A stretch of DNA of 64,000 nucleotides from Larix kaempferi (GCA_027924585.1 BSBM01000865.1:6251001-6315000), one strand, 5' to 3'; counted from the first letter of the stretch, positions 42,766-54,373 are shown. Notes: generated by a model from the sequence alone, not told the origin. Numbers and translations are program-made.

Positions 42766-43645
42766 TGGCGCAAGGGCAAGTCTGGTCAGACCCTATTGAT
42801 TAAAAATAACACAAAGTAAACACACAATGCACTCACAAAGACTAGATGTGAACTGGAAATGCCAAGAAGTGGGATTCTATTACTTGAATCAAATTAAATG
42901 TTACATACAAAGAAAAATAAAACAAGTCGGCATTATCCTGTTACAATATACAAGAAAAAAAACACTGTTATGTCTGTGTGTTTCTATACTCTGTGTTTGA
43001 TCCTCTCAGTCTTCTGATCCTCTGAACAATGAAATAAATATTGATCGATTATGGATCCCTTCCTCTGTGCCTCCACAACAGTTTTCTATTCTACTCCATG
43101 GTTGTTCCCGAGGTCCACCCTGCTGTCTTCCCGAAGATGTCCTTCCCTGTTCGTGAACTCTCCCTGATCCTGTGAACCTGCAATTGTTAGCACCCATCCG
43201 TGCCTGCACAACCTTCTTAACTACCATTAAATTCCTCAACAACCCACCATGGTTGCAGGTTGATCTCCTTGACTGCAACGCTTCTTTGAATTTGCTACAG
43301 TTGTTGGTCTTATCACTGTCCTCTTGACATGTTGACCATACTGTACTTCGTCAGTCCTCAACGTAACTTGTCGGCTTCACTTAGTATCTATGGTTGTCGT
43401 TTAATCTTCCTTGTCCTCCACACTTGGCCTTTGTTGCTTTCGTCGGTGTCTCTATTTGACCTTGTTGAATTTCAACTCTTTCGACTTTCACATCATGTCG
43501 ACTATACTTCGATAGCTTCTGCTCGACTGCCTGGCTTCGACATCCAGTCTCCTTCGCACCTGTGGTTGTCGAAAATCCCCCTTTTTGACTTCATTCTATC
43601 GATCAATTTCGACTATTTCTCCTCGGCCCCAATGCCGCTGCATCA
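42766..43645 (-). repeat. 3' LTR of the chromovirus (880 bp)
   Basis: TGGCGCAAGGG...TGCATCA. Rich in TCGAC/GTCGA words. The end of the polyprotein frame overlaps it by about 43 bases. Confidence 0.92.
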
Positions 43646-44208
43646 GTCTCCGCAGGTGAAAAAGAACTTGACTTCTCCATCAGTATTTTGTATTCTTCCT
43701 CTGAAATCCATGTCACCTCATTCAATTCATCATCCCTCCATCGGACTAAGTATTCTTTCTTCCGCGAAATCGTTGTGCGTCCAACTTCTCCCTCATCCAC
43801 TACTTCTTCGATCTCTTCCTTGTGTCGATATGGAATTTGTCTGGTCTAGCCGATATTCGACACTTCTACGTTGTTGCTCATTGAACCTTCTTCATACCTC
43901 TACAAATCCGATACATTGAACGTATGAGAAATGTTCAATTCCATCGGTAGCTCCAAAAAGTAAGCATTGTCTGAAATCTTCTTCTGAATCTTACATGGTC
44001 CAACCTTTTTCAGCTTCAACTTGTTGTATGTTCCTTTTGGGAACCTCTCTTTCCTCAAGTCCGCATAGACTAAGTCTCCCTCATTGAATGTCTGTAGCCT
44101 CTTCTTCATGTCGACTCTCAACTTGTATTCCGCGTTTCTCTTTTCAATATGCTTGCACACATCTTCATGCACTTCTTTCATATGCTCTGGGAATGTATCT
44201 GCATCCAC
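43603..44208 (-). pseudogene. Chromovirus integrase C-terminus: GPY/F module and chromodomain
   Basis: Frame 44208-43900 holds [20 protein letters not shown], then [20 protein letters not shown], the GPY/F module with Cys replacing Tyr. After a gap with a stop, frame 43800-43603 reads ISRKKEYLVRWRDDELNEVT followed by WISEEEYK, a chromodomain with the YLVxW...EVTW core. In chromoviruses this domain reads histone marks and steers integration towards heterochromatin. The final residues run into the 3' LTR (from 43645), and the stop lies inside it. Confidence 0.9.
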
Positions 44209-44328
44209 TCTATTTATGATCTATGTTGGTATCATAACCAAATCCACCACACCATGTGGGATTCGACCATGAACAATCTGGAATGGGATCATACTTGTCG
44301 ACCGATTCAAAGATTTGTTGTATACGAA

Positions 44329-45138
44329 TTATGCTTGAGCCAACACATTCTCCCACTGCTTGGGTCTATCGGTCATCAAACACCTTAGAATGTTTCCAAA
44401 ACTTTTGTTTACTACCTTGGTTTTTCCATCAGTCTGAGGATGGTATGCCAAGCTAAAATGCAACTTCGTATCCATCTTCTTCCATAGGGTTCTCCAGAAA
44501 TGACCCATAAACTTGGTATCTCTTTCCGATGTTATACTCTTTGGCAACCCATGCAATCTCACTATTTCCTTGAAGAATAGTACAACAATTCTTGTGGCAT
44601 CAATTGTCTTCCGACATGGAATAAAGTGTGTCATTTTCAAAAATCTGTCGACTACCAAAAATATTGAGTCGTTACCTTGTTGTGTCTTCGGCAATCCTAG
44701 CACAAAATCCATGCTTAGGTGCTCCCATGGGACATCCGGAACTGGAAATGGTGCATACAACCCTGTATTCTCACTTCATCCCTTCTCCAACTAGCAAGTT
44801 TGACACTGTCGTACCCATTTACTGACGCCTGTCTCCATCCCTAGCCAATAGTATTTTTCTTCGACCAATGCCTTGGTCTTGTCGATACCAAAACAACCTG
44901 CTAATATGTCTCTATGTAGTTCTCGGATTAGGTTCTCTCTTACGGATCCCCTAGGAATACATAACTGTTGTCCCTTGAATAGGTATCTCTCTTGGATAAA
45001 ATAATCCAAGTATGGTGTTCCGTCGACACTCCATGGTTCGCGACTAGCCTTCCATGCTTTCAAAAAATTCTCATCGGTCTCATACTCCATCTTTACCGAC
45101 TCTATCCCTGTCTCCTGAACTATTATCGTGTTCAGCAA
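44329..45138 (-). pseudogene. Chromovirus integrase core
   Basis: Zinc finger: IRELHRDILAGCFGIDKTKA ... VRQCQTC, with the second His replaced by Cys. Core: [13 protein letters not shown] (first Asp), [17 protein letters not shown] (second Asp) and [16 protein letters not shown], where the third catalytic residue, normally Glu in QTEVVN, is Lys. Two nearby frames, one shift. Both the zinc-ligand and catalytic changes predict loss of activity. Confidence 0.92.
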
Positions 45139-45681
45139 TGCAACTCTTTGACTCAGTACGTCGGAAACCGTGTTCGACTTGTGCGACTTATGTCACAACA
45201 TGAAGATGTATCCTGGCAAGAATTCAACCCATTTCATGTGCCACTAATTCAACTTCAACTGAGTATTCAAATACCTCAGTGCTTGGTGGTCTGTATACAA
45301 CACAAGCTCCTTGGGAAACAAATAATGCCTCCACTTCTTCAATGCTTTCACGATAGCATAGAACTTCTGGTCGTAGACCGAATATTTTTGCTTCGCTTCA
45401 TCCAAATTTTCGCTGAATAATTCAATTGGTCGGCTCTCCTAGCTCAACACTATGCCAATTTCCATCCCACTCGGATTGCAATCGACTTGGAAAACTTTGT
45501 CGAAATCTAGGAGAGCTAACAATGGGCTCTTGGTCACCTTCTGCTTCAACTTGTCAAAGGCTTTCTGGGAAGCTTTTATCCACTTAAAATCCCCTTTCCT
45601 CGTGCACTCTGTCAATGGTGCACATATTTGACTGAATCCTCTTATGAAATTCCTATAGAAACTAGCAAGTCCATTAAAACT
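45139..45681 (-). pseudogene. Chromovirus RNase H
   Basis: Read over several frames: QKAFDKLKQKVTKSPLLALL, FQVDCNPSGMEIGIVLS (first Asp), YSVYDQKFYAIVKALKKWRH (usual Glu of YDKEFYAI is Lys), LVLYTDHQALRYL (second Asp) and a final VSDVLSQR (last Asp). Lies between RT and integrase as expected. Confidence 0.85.
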
Positions 45682-46384
45682 CTACACTCCTGTAGTGGTT
45701 GTCGGTTCTGGCAACTCCAATATAGCCTTTATATTTTCCGGGCCCATCACTAACCCTTTACCCGAGATTACGAATCCCATGTACACCAGTTCTTCCTTCA
45801 TGAAGAAACATTTTTGTAGGTTCACCATCATCTTATCTTCCTGCATTTTCCACAACACTTGTCGAATGTGCTCCAAATGTTTGGATTTGGTTAGACTTAA
45901 AATCAAGATGTCGTTTAGATACACTACGATGAAATTTCCCAAGAATGGCTTTAGTACTTCGTTCATCAATCGCATGAATGTACTGGGTGCATTAATCATT
46001 CCAAAGGGCATGACATAGTCCTTCCTTCGTCTTGAAGGTTGTCTTCCATTCATCGCCTTCTCTGACCCTGATCTGGTGATATGTACTCTTCTGGTCAATC
46101 TTGGTGAAGTATCTCACTCCACTCAAACAATCCATCAAGTCGTCCATCCTTGGCAATGGAAATCTGTACTTGATCGCGATCTTGTTGATAGATTTGGCGT
46201 CTGTACACATCCTCCATTCTCCACCCTTCTTCGGCACTAATATTGTTGGTACCACGCACGGGATCATACTTTCTCTGATCAATCCCCTCTCCAACAACTC
46301 CTGGACTTGTCGATTGAGTTCCTGAACCTCTGTCAGAGTCATTCTATGCAGTGCTTTGTTTGGAAAAGTCGATCCTGGAATCAA
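45682..46384 (-). pseudogene. Chromovirus reverse transcriptase
   Basis: First frame (46384-45992): LTEVQELNRQVQELLERGLI, PTILVPKKGGEWRMCTDAKS, NKIAIKYRFPLPRMDDLMD and FTKIDQKSTYHQIRVREGDE with the first catalytic Asp. After a frameshift (46098-45682): FGMINAPSTFMRLMNEVLKP, then IVVYLNDILILS, where the catalytic box is YLND instead of YLDD, and FFMKEELVYMGFVISGKGL. One frameshift and one catalytic Asp to Asn change. Confidence 0.93.
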
Positions 46385-46648
46385 GTCTATCTGATGGGAT
46401 ATGCTTCTTGTCGGTGGAAATCATGTCGGTGCCTCGTTGACTATTATGCTCTCAAACTCATCAAGCATCATTTCTACTTCGACTAGAATTATTTCCGTCA
46501 TCAACTTTTCGACACATGGTCCTTTCAGAATGATGGCGAAACATCCCGATTGTTTCTCCTCCTTTTCTAGGAATTCCTTCGCTAAGCACATCAACACTCG
46601 TTTCTCCCAATAGTTGATCTCACCCTGCTTGCAATTGGCACAATCCTT

Positions 46649-47000
46649 CTACTTTGGCTTCAGCATCCTCCACGTGCCATTTTTCCACACTGTGACTGTG
46701 TTGCCTAAACCATCATAGATCATCTTCCGATCATATTTCCATGGTCTCCCTAACAATAGATGACAAGCGTCGATTGGGATTATGTTGCACAGTACATTGT
46801 CTTCAGGTTTTCCAACCTTAAAGTTGATCATGCATTGTCTGGTTACTTTCACATGATGTCATTTCTGTAACTAGGATATCTTGTATGGATTTGGGTGTTG
46901 CTGACATCTCAAACCTAAATTGTCGATGACCTCTAGCGACACTAAATTCTCGGTACTGCCACCATCGACAATGGTCTTGCAGTATTTGTCGGCAATCAGT
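46649..47000 (-). pseudogene. Chromovirus protease
   Basis: Active-site block KTIVDGGSTENLVSLEVI near 46985-46930 (DGG in place of DSG or DTG). After a frame change, frame 46852-46649 gives FKVGKPEDNVLCNIIPIDAC then HLLLGRPWKYDRK, the conserved C-terminal protease block. Region 46385-46648 is the decayed link to RT. Confidence 0.85.
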
Positions 47001-47199
47001 GCTTTGGTTCAAAAGATGGTCTTTCATTGTTCCGAATCCTCCTCCTTCTGCTGGTCGTCATGAACCAACATTCTCCTGGACGTCATGTTTCAACCTTTTC
47101 CTCTACCCTCTTTTCCACTGTCGGATGTCGAATATGTCCTCTCGTCGCCTTGTTCATCTCGTCGACGTCTGGGTTTCGAATCTTCCGCCACGTGTAGAT

Positions 47200-48191
47200 T
47201 CTCTAGGCATTAATAAGATTTATGTCCCACTCCGCGACACTTATAATAGAAAATCACTGGTCTGTCAGGTCCTTTCTTGTTTGCTGGACTATTTCGACCA
47301 AACACACCTCGACTGCGGGTCTCTCAAACATCCTATTGGTTTTCTTGTGCTTTCTCTCTAGTCGTTATCCCTTCCACATGTTGGTTGTCTTCGAAGGCTT
47401 CTCTCCTGGTTCCGCTACCTTGTCCCTTCGCGGAAATAGTCTTCGCACCTAGACCAGTCATCCTTCCTCTAGTCAATGCGTTTATTCTCGACAATTTTTC
47501 TTCTCCCTTCAGAGCTAGTTGGTAGGCTTCTCCAACCATTCTGAACTTCGACAAGATCAACTCGTCCTATATGACATACTTCAAGCCATTTACATATCTT
47601 GCGATTGCTTCTTCACCTTTCATCAGTTTGACTGGATCTTATCGACAGTCTATAGAACTCTTCCATGTATTCCTTCACAGTCATCTCTTTCTATCGAAAT
47701 TTTTTTAACTTCCTAAAAAACGAAATCACATAGTTGCTAGGAAGGAACTTCCCTTTCAGTTGGGCAACCATTATGTCCCAAGACTTGATTTTCTCCTTGC
47801 CTTTCTTGAATTTGTCTGCCTGTACATTGTCCAACCATAATGAGGCATGACCCTTCAACTTCATACATGCAGTCTTAACCCTCTTAGGATCCTCTATCTG
47901 CATTATGTCGAAGTATTTCTCCATTTCTTTGAACCAGTCGATCAAGTCTTCTGGATCCATACTTCCTGAGTAGGTAGGTACATCCATTTTTTCTTTACCC
48001 CTCATCTTTGTTAGTAGCTTGATGAATTTATCTTCTAGTTCTTCTTCCACTGCTTCCCGGGCTTCCACTTCCTCGAATTCCTCATCGCTATGGCCAAGTG
48101 CATCGGGAATGCATCCACGCCTCTGGCTTTCTTTGATCGCTGCGACCTCTTTGGTCAAGCTTCTCATTGTTTGCATGCACTCCTTGAACAT
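47200..48191 (-). pseudogene. Chromovirus gag and zinc knuckle
   Basis: Frame 48191-47691 carries the capsid core: DVPTYSGSMDPEDLIDWFKE, MEKYFDIMQIEDPKRVKTAC, MKLKGHASLWLDNVQ and KSWDIMVAQLKGKFLPSNY. After a shift: EEAIARYVNGLKYVI, a TAG, DELILSKFRMVGEAYQLALK. The knuckle near 47220-47265 reads YYKCRGVGHKSY-stop-C, so its first Cys is Tyr. The N-terminal region up to the primer site (48192-48463) is decayed. Confidence 0.9.
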
Positions 48192-48463
48192 TTCGCGATC
48201 AACTGTAAATCTTGCACCTCGCGCTCTTCATCCTACACCATGGACATTTACGTCTCTTTGTGCCATTACTGCAATCTCAGTTGAAATATCCTCTCATCCA
48301 ATCACAACCAGACTTTCACCACATGCACACAACTCTACCCAATCGTAGCTGGAGTTGTCCATGCCTTCACAGGTTCTTCCTTCTCACAACATTCTTTTGC
48401 TTGAGTACCACTTGACTCTATAAACGTCGGTATCGATATTCCTCCTATCTTCAGGATGCTACT

Positions 48464-48475
48464 GCTTTGATACCA
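48464..48475 (-). other. Primer binding site of the chromovirus
   Basis: Minus strand TGGTATCAAAGC, one transition from the initiator-Met site, two bases from the LTR. Confidence 0.85.
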
Positions 48476-48477
48476 CT

Positions 48478-49331
48478 TGGAGCAAGGGCCGGTCTGGTCG
48501 GACCCTCTTGCTTAAGAATACCACATAGTAAAAAAACAATGCACTCACAAAGACTAGATGTGAATTGGAAATGCCAATAATTTGGCTTTTATTACTTGAA
48601 TCAAATTCAATGCTACATACAAATCAAAATAAAACAAGTTGGCCTTAGCCTGTTACAATATATAGAAACAAAAACCTTTTATGTTGGTGTGTTTCTACTC
48701 TCTACGTGTGATCCTCTCAATATTATGATCCTCTGAACAATGAAAGGAATATCGATCGATTATGGATCCCTTCCTCGGTGCCTCCACACAAGTCTTCTAC
48801 TCTACTCCATTGCTATTCCTGAGGTCCACCCTGCTGGCTTCCCCGAGACGTCCTTCCCTACCCATTGAATTCTCCCTGATCCTGCAGACCTGCAATTGTC
48901 AATGCCCCTTCGTTCCTGTGCAACCTTCTTAACTGCCATTAACTTCTTCAACAACCCATTACAACGCTTCTCTGACTTTGCTACAGTTGTCGGTCTTATC
49001 ACTATCCTCTTGACATGTCTACCATACTGTTCTTCTTCAGTCCTAGATGTAGCTTGTCAGCTTCAGTTAGTCTCTACAGATGTCATTTAATCCGCCCCAT
49101 CCTCCACGCTTGTACTTTGCCTCTTTCGTCGGTGTCACTACTCGACCTTGTTGACTTTCGACTCTTTCGACTTCCACATCCTGTCAACTATACTTCGACA
49201 GCTTTTGCTTGACTGCCTAGCTTCTACAGCCAATCTCCTTCGCACCAGTGGTCGTTGGAAATCCCCCTGGTCAACTTCATTCTGTTGATCAACTTCGACT
49301 GTTTTGCCTAGGCCCCGATGCCCCTGCATCA
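48478..49331 (-). repeat. 5' LTR of the chromovirus (854 bp)
   Basis: TGGAGCAAGGG...TGCATCA, paired with 42766-43645; differs by numerous substitutions and small indels. Confidence 0.92.
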
Positions 49332-49654
49332 ACTTACATTTCATTAAAAAAAATTAAGCTTTACTTTCTTCCTTGGTGTGTAATTCTATGCTTCTTCTTT
49401 GTCTTCTTGAACTAGTTGATGCTAAGTAGGTTTTATTCAGCGTATTCTTTAGCTTCTACAAAATAAATAGATTCATTGATTTTCATTGGCACTGGAACAT
49501 AGTTGAAGTCTTCTTCTTCTTCTTATGTTTCAAAATGTTTTATGTTGCTATCCAATTTACCTGCACACTGAAAATTTTCGTCAAAATTAAATACATGAAT
49601 ATTTTTCAGTTCTTCTTGGAGAGCATTCACATCTTTGTGTTCCTCATTTTCCTG
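49332..49654 (-). other. Decayed interior of the deleted copia element
   Basis: Low-complexity CTTCTT-rich sequence downstream of the linker frame. No RT motif remains. Confidence 0.5.
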
Positions 49655-50480
49655 TTATACATCTTCCTCATCTTCCTCTTCTGTTGTTTCAATGGAAGCT
49701 ACATCATCATTCTCATTAAAGTTTGTAGCTTCTACCCACTGTGCATCCTTTACTTCTTTCTCAAAAAATGTGGGCTGACAAGGAAACAGAGCATACTCAT
49801 ACTCCTCATCATTAATGGGAGTCTGCTCATATAGCTCCCTCAATCTTCGGGTTTTTTGGTTCTGTGATGAACTATCTACTGGTGCAATTTCTATGCTTCT
49901 ATTGACTGTCTCTTTCTCTGAGACACTATCACTCACGTTACTGGGGATTGTTACATTGACCTGTTTGTTTTCACTATCATCAACAAATAAATCTATATCA
50001 ACAAACTTTGCTGGGATTACTTGTTCATTGGTTGCCTCATAAACATAGTCTTCTTGGCTGTCTTCCACTTCACTGTTGGATTCTTGGTGCTTTGCGTGGC
50101 TTGCAAAGTCAACCGGTTCCTCTTTGCTAAACTTTGCTTCATCTTCTTCTACATCGGGTTCCTCTTCACTAAACTCTGCTTTCAATATATCCCATGCTTC
50201 TTCTAGAGTTTAAACTTCTGCAATGTTATGAAAGATGGAATAATCTATATTATTTTGTATGAGACTGAAGGCAACAACTTGTCTTCTTTCTTTTTGATAT
50301 TCTGTCAAATTCTCAAATGCTTCTAGATCACTAGGATCCTCTTCAACTACAAAATGCGACAAATCTTGTGCCCTTAACAAATTTCTTATTTTTAATGACC
50401 ATAGTTCATATTTTCTCCTTCAAATGTCTGCCATAATCCTACTGGTGTTAACAGTTTTCTGATCTCTTCGATTTATTTTC
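49655..50480 (-). pseudogene. Copia gag fused to the integrase-RT linker by deletion
   Basis: Upstream part (about 50470-50190): WSLKIRNLLRAQDLSHFVVE, FENLTEYQKERRQVVAFSLI and a stop followed by TLEEAWDILKAEF, the start of a UBN2-type copia gag. The frame then enters a Glu/Asp-rich stretch (50185-49655). It ends with RRLRELYEQTPINDEEYEYA, LFPCQPTFFEKEVKDAQWVE and AT, the typical sequence between integrase and RT in copia elements. Gag C-terminus, zinc knuckle, protease and integrase are therefore missing. The fused frame remained open for 176 codons. Confidence 0.8.
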
Positions 50481-51086
50481 GTAGCTCTTCTAGCACCATC
50501 TTCAAGATTCAATATTCTTGGTTTTCTTCAATATCAATGGTCCTTCAGACTTCAGATCTTCTCTGCCCTTTTCTACACAGGATCTTCTTGGATTGATATC
50601 TACACGACTCGATCTTCTTCAATCTGATTTGAACAATGTTGGAACGTTGTCCAATCTTTTGGCTCAGTGTCAGCAATAGTTTCTCTTCAATACTGGCTCT
50701 ATAGATGAACCAATGAGGTCCTTTAAAACATTTCCGCAAATTGTAAGACTAGCATAGTGCGTCATAGGGTGCATCAGGAAAAATCCATGCAAGTGAACAG
50801 TGTTTGACGTGCTTTACCTTAACAATAAGTGTGTCAGTGACGCTTTTCATCTGTGCAGAGAGTGCTTCGGCGACGCGTCTCTTCTATGCAACAAGTGCAT
50901 CGTGCCGTAGTTCTCGAAAGGGACAAGTGCGTCGACACTTCCAATGGAAAAATAAATAAAAATATTTGATGCGGCCCTAGTGTTGTGAAGTTGTTCCTCC
51001 ACGCTGGCGTGTTCCCGTCTCGTGTGTGTGTGCTTTCCACTATGTGAAAAGTCTTACCCCAGGTATAGGTATGGATCAGACCATAT
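50481..51086 (-). promoter_or_regulatory. 5' leader of the deleted copia element
   Basis: No coding frame of note. Includes repeated GTGCNTC/GACGC words at 50820-50940. Confidence 0.5.
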
Positions 51087-51098
51087 GCTCTGATACCA
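51087..51098 (-). other. Primer binding site of the deleted copia element
   Basis: Minus strand TGGTATCAGAGC, exact, touching the LTR. Confidence 0.95.
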
Positions 51099-51334
51099 TG
51101 TTAAAATATAGAACACGGGAAGAAGAGGGAAACAATATTGGAAATTGCTTACCTTCTCATTATTAAGCGTAAGCTTATATAGGATTACATCACACTAAAA
51201 ACAACGGCTAAATACCATGGGATAGATAATACTATGGGACATCAAAGTGTCCTAGTCAAACTAACCAACTAATCACTCAACTAATTAATGCACTTATAGC
51301 GGGTAGTGAACCGGTGAGATTACAATTCTTAACA
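51099..51334 (-). repeat. 5' LTR of the deleted copia element (236 bp)
   Basis: TGTTAAAATATAGAACAC...CAATTCTTAACA. It carries a 12-bp extra segment (ATCACTCAACTA) relative to the other copy. Confidence 0.93.
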
Positions 51335-52462
51335 AGGGATGGAATTTACTGAGAGATCCATCACGAGCCAGAAAATGAGAGAATCTAGGTAAAAGACCGT
51401 CGAGCCCCAGATGTTGCCATTTCTATGATCTCTACAATGCAGATATTATGAGGAGGAGTTGCAGCTTGTGACAAAGAGGAGCCACCAACAAGAGGATGAA
51501 TTGCTAAAAAAATCAAGCTACCATTTCTGAAAGGAATCGCTTTCAATTTTGTTGGGGGCAGCGGTTGGTATCCCCGTGTGGAAGCGCTGCTTGTAAACAA
51601 TTTGAGAGGGGCCGCCTCTAACGAGTTAAAATAGGTTCAATATTGGAGTAACAAGAAGTGAACATATCCAAAAAGCTGCTTTAATGCGAGGAGAAGTCCA
51701 TACAAATTCAAAAATCAAAAGTTTGAGTTAAGAGCTTATGAAGAATGCGACTGAGGAGGTAAGCTCACAGATTTCATTTAGTGAAGCAAATAAAGAACAA
51801 ATATTACCCTTTAAAAATTGACGTGGAAATATGAAGTTTTGATGCTTCAAAGAATTTAAAATGAATGGTTTGTTTTATGAAAAAGTCACTTTAAAAATAA
51901 CAATGTAAAAGGGATTTTCATAAGAGAAATAAGGAGTATGAAATGGTGTTATAAGTGGTGTATGTAATTTCGCTTTTACTTTCAAAAAGTAAAATAAAAG
52001 GCAGTTATAAGGTTGCTTCTAGATTTTTGCATTAAAAAATGACAAAGGAGCTAAAAGGTATTATTGGAGTTATAAGGGTGCTTATGGTGTTATATATTTG
52101 AGGTTATAAGCTTTTGCATTTCTGTAAAGGTGTTATAAGGTAAAGATTAAAGTTTTAAATTCTTTATTATCATATATCAAATTACCGTATTATTCAGAGT
52201 TATATGATTGTAAGGAGTTATAAGGGGATCGTAGTTGTTAAGGGGTATAAGGTGTTTATTTGAAAATAAAAAAGGATTTATTTATTATATTTTTGTCTTC
52301 ACTCCTAGACCTTGTTAAAATTGAATAAGGGGGTCATAGGATTTTTTTTTTAGTTTTGTGACCATTGATGTGGTGGTGCTTTTTGCATTTTGCTCCTTTT
52401 GATTTTTTTGGACAAACATAGGACAATCATTTTACATTTGTAGACATATTTGAGAAATTATA
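51335..52462. other. Noncoding, AT-rich; one short minus-strand frame of doubtful value
   Basis: Frame 51600-51385 (minus) has a Ser/Pro/Arg-rich, acid-poor start reminiscent of an organelle-targeting peptide, but it ends after 71 codons with no homologous exon in sight. The rest contains repeated GTTATAAGG words without clear periodicity. Confidence 0.35.
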
Positions 52463-53247
52463 ATGACTCACATTGAAGATATGTTTCATATGCTCCATAC
52501 ATTAATCAACAGAATTCCAGGATCCACAATTTCACTCAACAAAGGAACAATTATGTATGTACTTACTTGTCTTCAAGTCAAGCATAGAAAGGTGGGCATG
52601 TTGAAAGTTCAAAATAACTTGTTAACATATGAGCGACATCAAAAGCCTGATTTCATTCTCTTTCATAATAACCCATTGTTTGATAGTAAATCATATGCGA
52701 ATGGTGTCATTAAGGAATCAAAGAACAAGCATGTACCTGTTGATTGTGAGGACCGGTTTAGTATGTTTTCGATTAATGACATTGAAAACAAAGCGGATAA
52801 GGTGAATGAATTGAAGGATCAACTTAATTTTTCTAGACCTTGGGAAGAGGTCTAGTTTAAATAAAAAAAATGTGGTTTACGATATGAAAAGACTAGTTTA
52901 AATAAAACAAATGTGGTTTACGATATGAAAAGACTGATGATGATATTGTTCATATTCCTTATTATACAAAACCAATCAAGTTTGTGAGCGATGGATTTAT
53001 GTTTAATGTTGATGATATGGAACATGTACATGTACAAGATGATGATCAATGTGCTAATGCAAATTTTGATTTGGATGATGATATATGTATTAATGGTGAT
53101 GACGATTTGTTGAAAAATGAACTTGAACAGTGCCAACACTGTCACCGAGTTGGGAATCAGAAATTCCAATGTTTTTTTTTTCACCCATGCAGTTTTTGTG
53201 GGAAGAAAAATCTTGTTTCAGATAAGTGTTGGAAGCAACCAAAATGA
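52463..53247 (+). pseudogene. Possible copia-like gag remnant with zinc-knuckle-like end
   Basis: Two plus-strand frames (52463-52855 and 52984-53247) separated by a tandem 40-bp duplication (52853-52933) that breaks the frame. The first part has no recognised motif. The second is Asp-rich and ends CQHCHRVGNQKFQC ... CSFCGKKNLVSDKCWKQPK. The last piece resembles a plant gag knuckle (CX2CX4HX4C) with His replaced by Leu. Its position upstream of a plus-strand LTR (54386) agrees with gag, but the identification is tentative. Confidence 0.45.
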
Positions 53248-53599
53248 AGAGGAAAAAGGTGCATTTTTGTTGGTTATGTACTTGGTGTTGGTCATTGGAA
53301 ACCAAGTTGTTAGAGAGATCCTACAGTAAGATCCATACATAGGTACAAACATGTTTGATAGGAGATATTACTATTGCAGATGGACATGAGTGTTTTGATT
53401 CAGGATTTGATAATACAGGGCATGATCGAGGCCCACATTTTTTTTATATAGTCTTTTGAGTAGAAGATCGAGTCTTCAAAATCCACTCAAAGACAATTTG
53501 ATTGTCCCTTTCCACTTTTAGGGGGGGATGCTTTAGGAGTTCTCACCTTTTAGTTGACATGGGGGGACATTGATGAGGCTGTCGAATTCAAGTTTCGAA

Positions 53600-53945
53600 T
53601 TCCACTATTGAGGATTGTTTACAGGTTATCATGATTGAGGATGGATTATGGTTTCAGGATGATGGATTTAGGATTGATGATTGATGACTTTGGATTATAG
53701 ATTTGAGATAGTACCAGTGATTCACCTGTTTTACTACCCACAAGGATTTTATGGATACAAGTTTTGCATACTGGTTTTGTGTATTGTTTACAGGTTATCT
53801 TGATTGAGGATGGATTATGGTTTCAACATGACATATTTAGGATTCGTGATTGGTGACCTTGGATTATAGATTTGAGATAGTACCAGTCATTCACTTGGCT
53901 TATTACCCACATGGATTTTATGGATACAGGTTATGGTTACAGGTT
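53600..53945. repeat. Two tandem copies of a 169-bp unit
   Basis: ATTGTTTACAGGTTATC begins near 53615 and again near 53784, followed in both by GATTGAGGATGGATTATGG, TTGAGATAGTACCAGT and GGATTTTATGGATACA. Noncoding. Confidence 0.85.
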
Positions 53946-54373
53946 TTGGATATAGGTTTTGGATTCCTTTCGACACTTTTTTCTGTCAACTGATTATTGA
54001 AATATTTTTATGTGTCGTTTTTTAGAGATTTTTTGTGAACTTATTTTTTCATTTACATGGACGATCTTCATATCTTGTATATTTTCTTGGCACATTCATA
54101 TTTGTCAAGCATTTTTAGGTTATGAGATGTGTTGGACTTTGAATCCAACTCAGTTCTCTTCAGGGGTTTATGCTCTCATCGGTTTTTGGTTTCACTTCAA
54201 TGAACATCTACAGGTTATCACTTGATTTTGGAATCCATTTGCCGCATTTTCATGATAATATTCATTGAAATCCACGAGGTTTCAAACCATGCGTTACGGG
54301 TTGAAGACATGGACTTGATATCACTCTTGCACTAATTTTTGTTGCTAGCTGGTACTTTTTTACGGACTTATGA
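53946..54373. other. Noncoding stretch before the plus-strand LTR
   Basis: T-rich, no domain. Confidence 0.4.

Larger units (their letters stand above)
42766..49331 (-). mobile_element. Ty3/gypsy chromovirus, full length, inactivated (6566 bp)
   Basis: LTRs 42766-43645 and 48478-49331, target duplications gctta/actta (four of five), initiator-Met-like primer site with one mismatch (48464-48475). Coding order gag, zinc knuckle, protease, RT, RNase H, integrase, chromodomain is that of chromoviruses. Several catalytic positions are substituted (RT YLND, RNase H Glu lost, integrase third residue Lys) besides frameshifts, so it is dead. It inserted into the deleted copia element and is younger than it. 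Confidence 0.95.
42459..51334 (-). mobile_element. Internally deleted copia element hosting a chromovirus
   Basis: LTRs 42459-42682 (224 bp) and 51099-51334 (236 bp), exact initiator-Met primer site (51087-51098) and purine tract (42683-42696). Flanks agata/aggga agree at three of five bases. Without the nested chromovirus its interior is about 1.85 kb and holds gag joined to the integrase-RT linker. Protease, most of integrase, RT and RNase H are gone. It is another element with good cis sites and no enzymes. Confidence 0.88.

Noticed and set aside
43329-43919. 196-codon plus-strand frame
   Set aside because: Antisense to the chromovirus LTR and chromodomain region; composition follows the minus-strand coding sequence.
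51385-51600. 71-codon minus frame with a transit-peptide-like start
   Set aside because: No continuation, splice evidence or conserved motif, and composition alone is not enough; possibly a scrap of a host exon.
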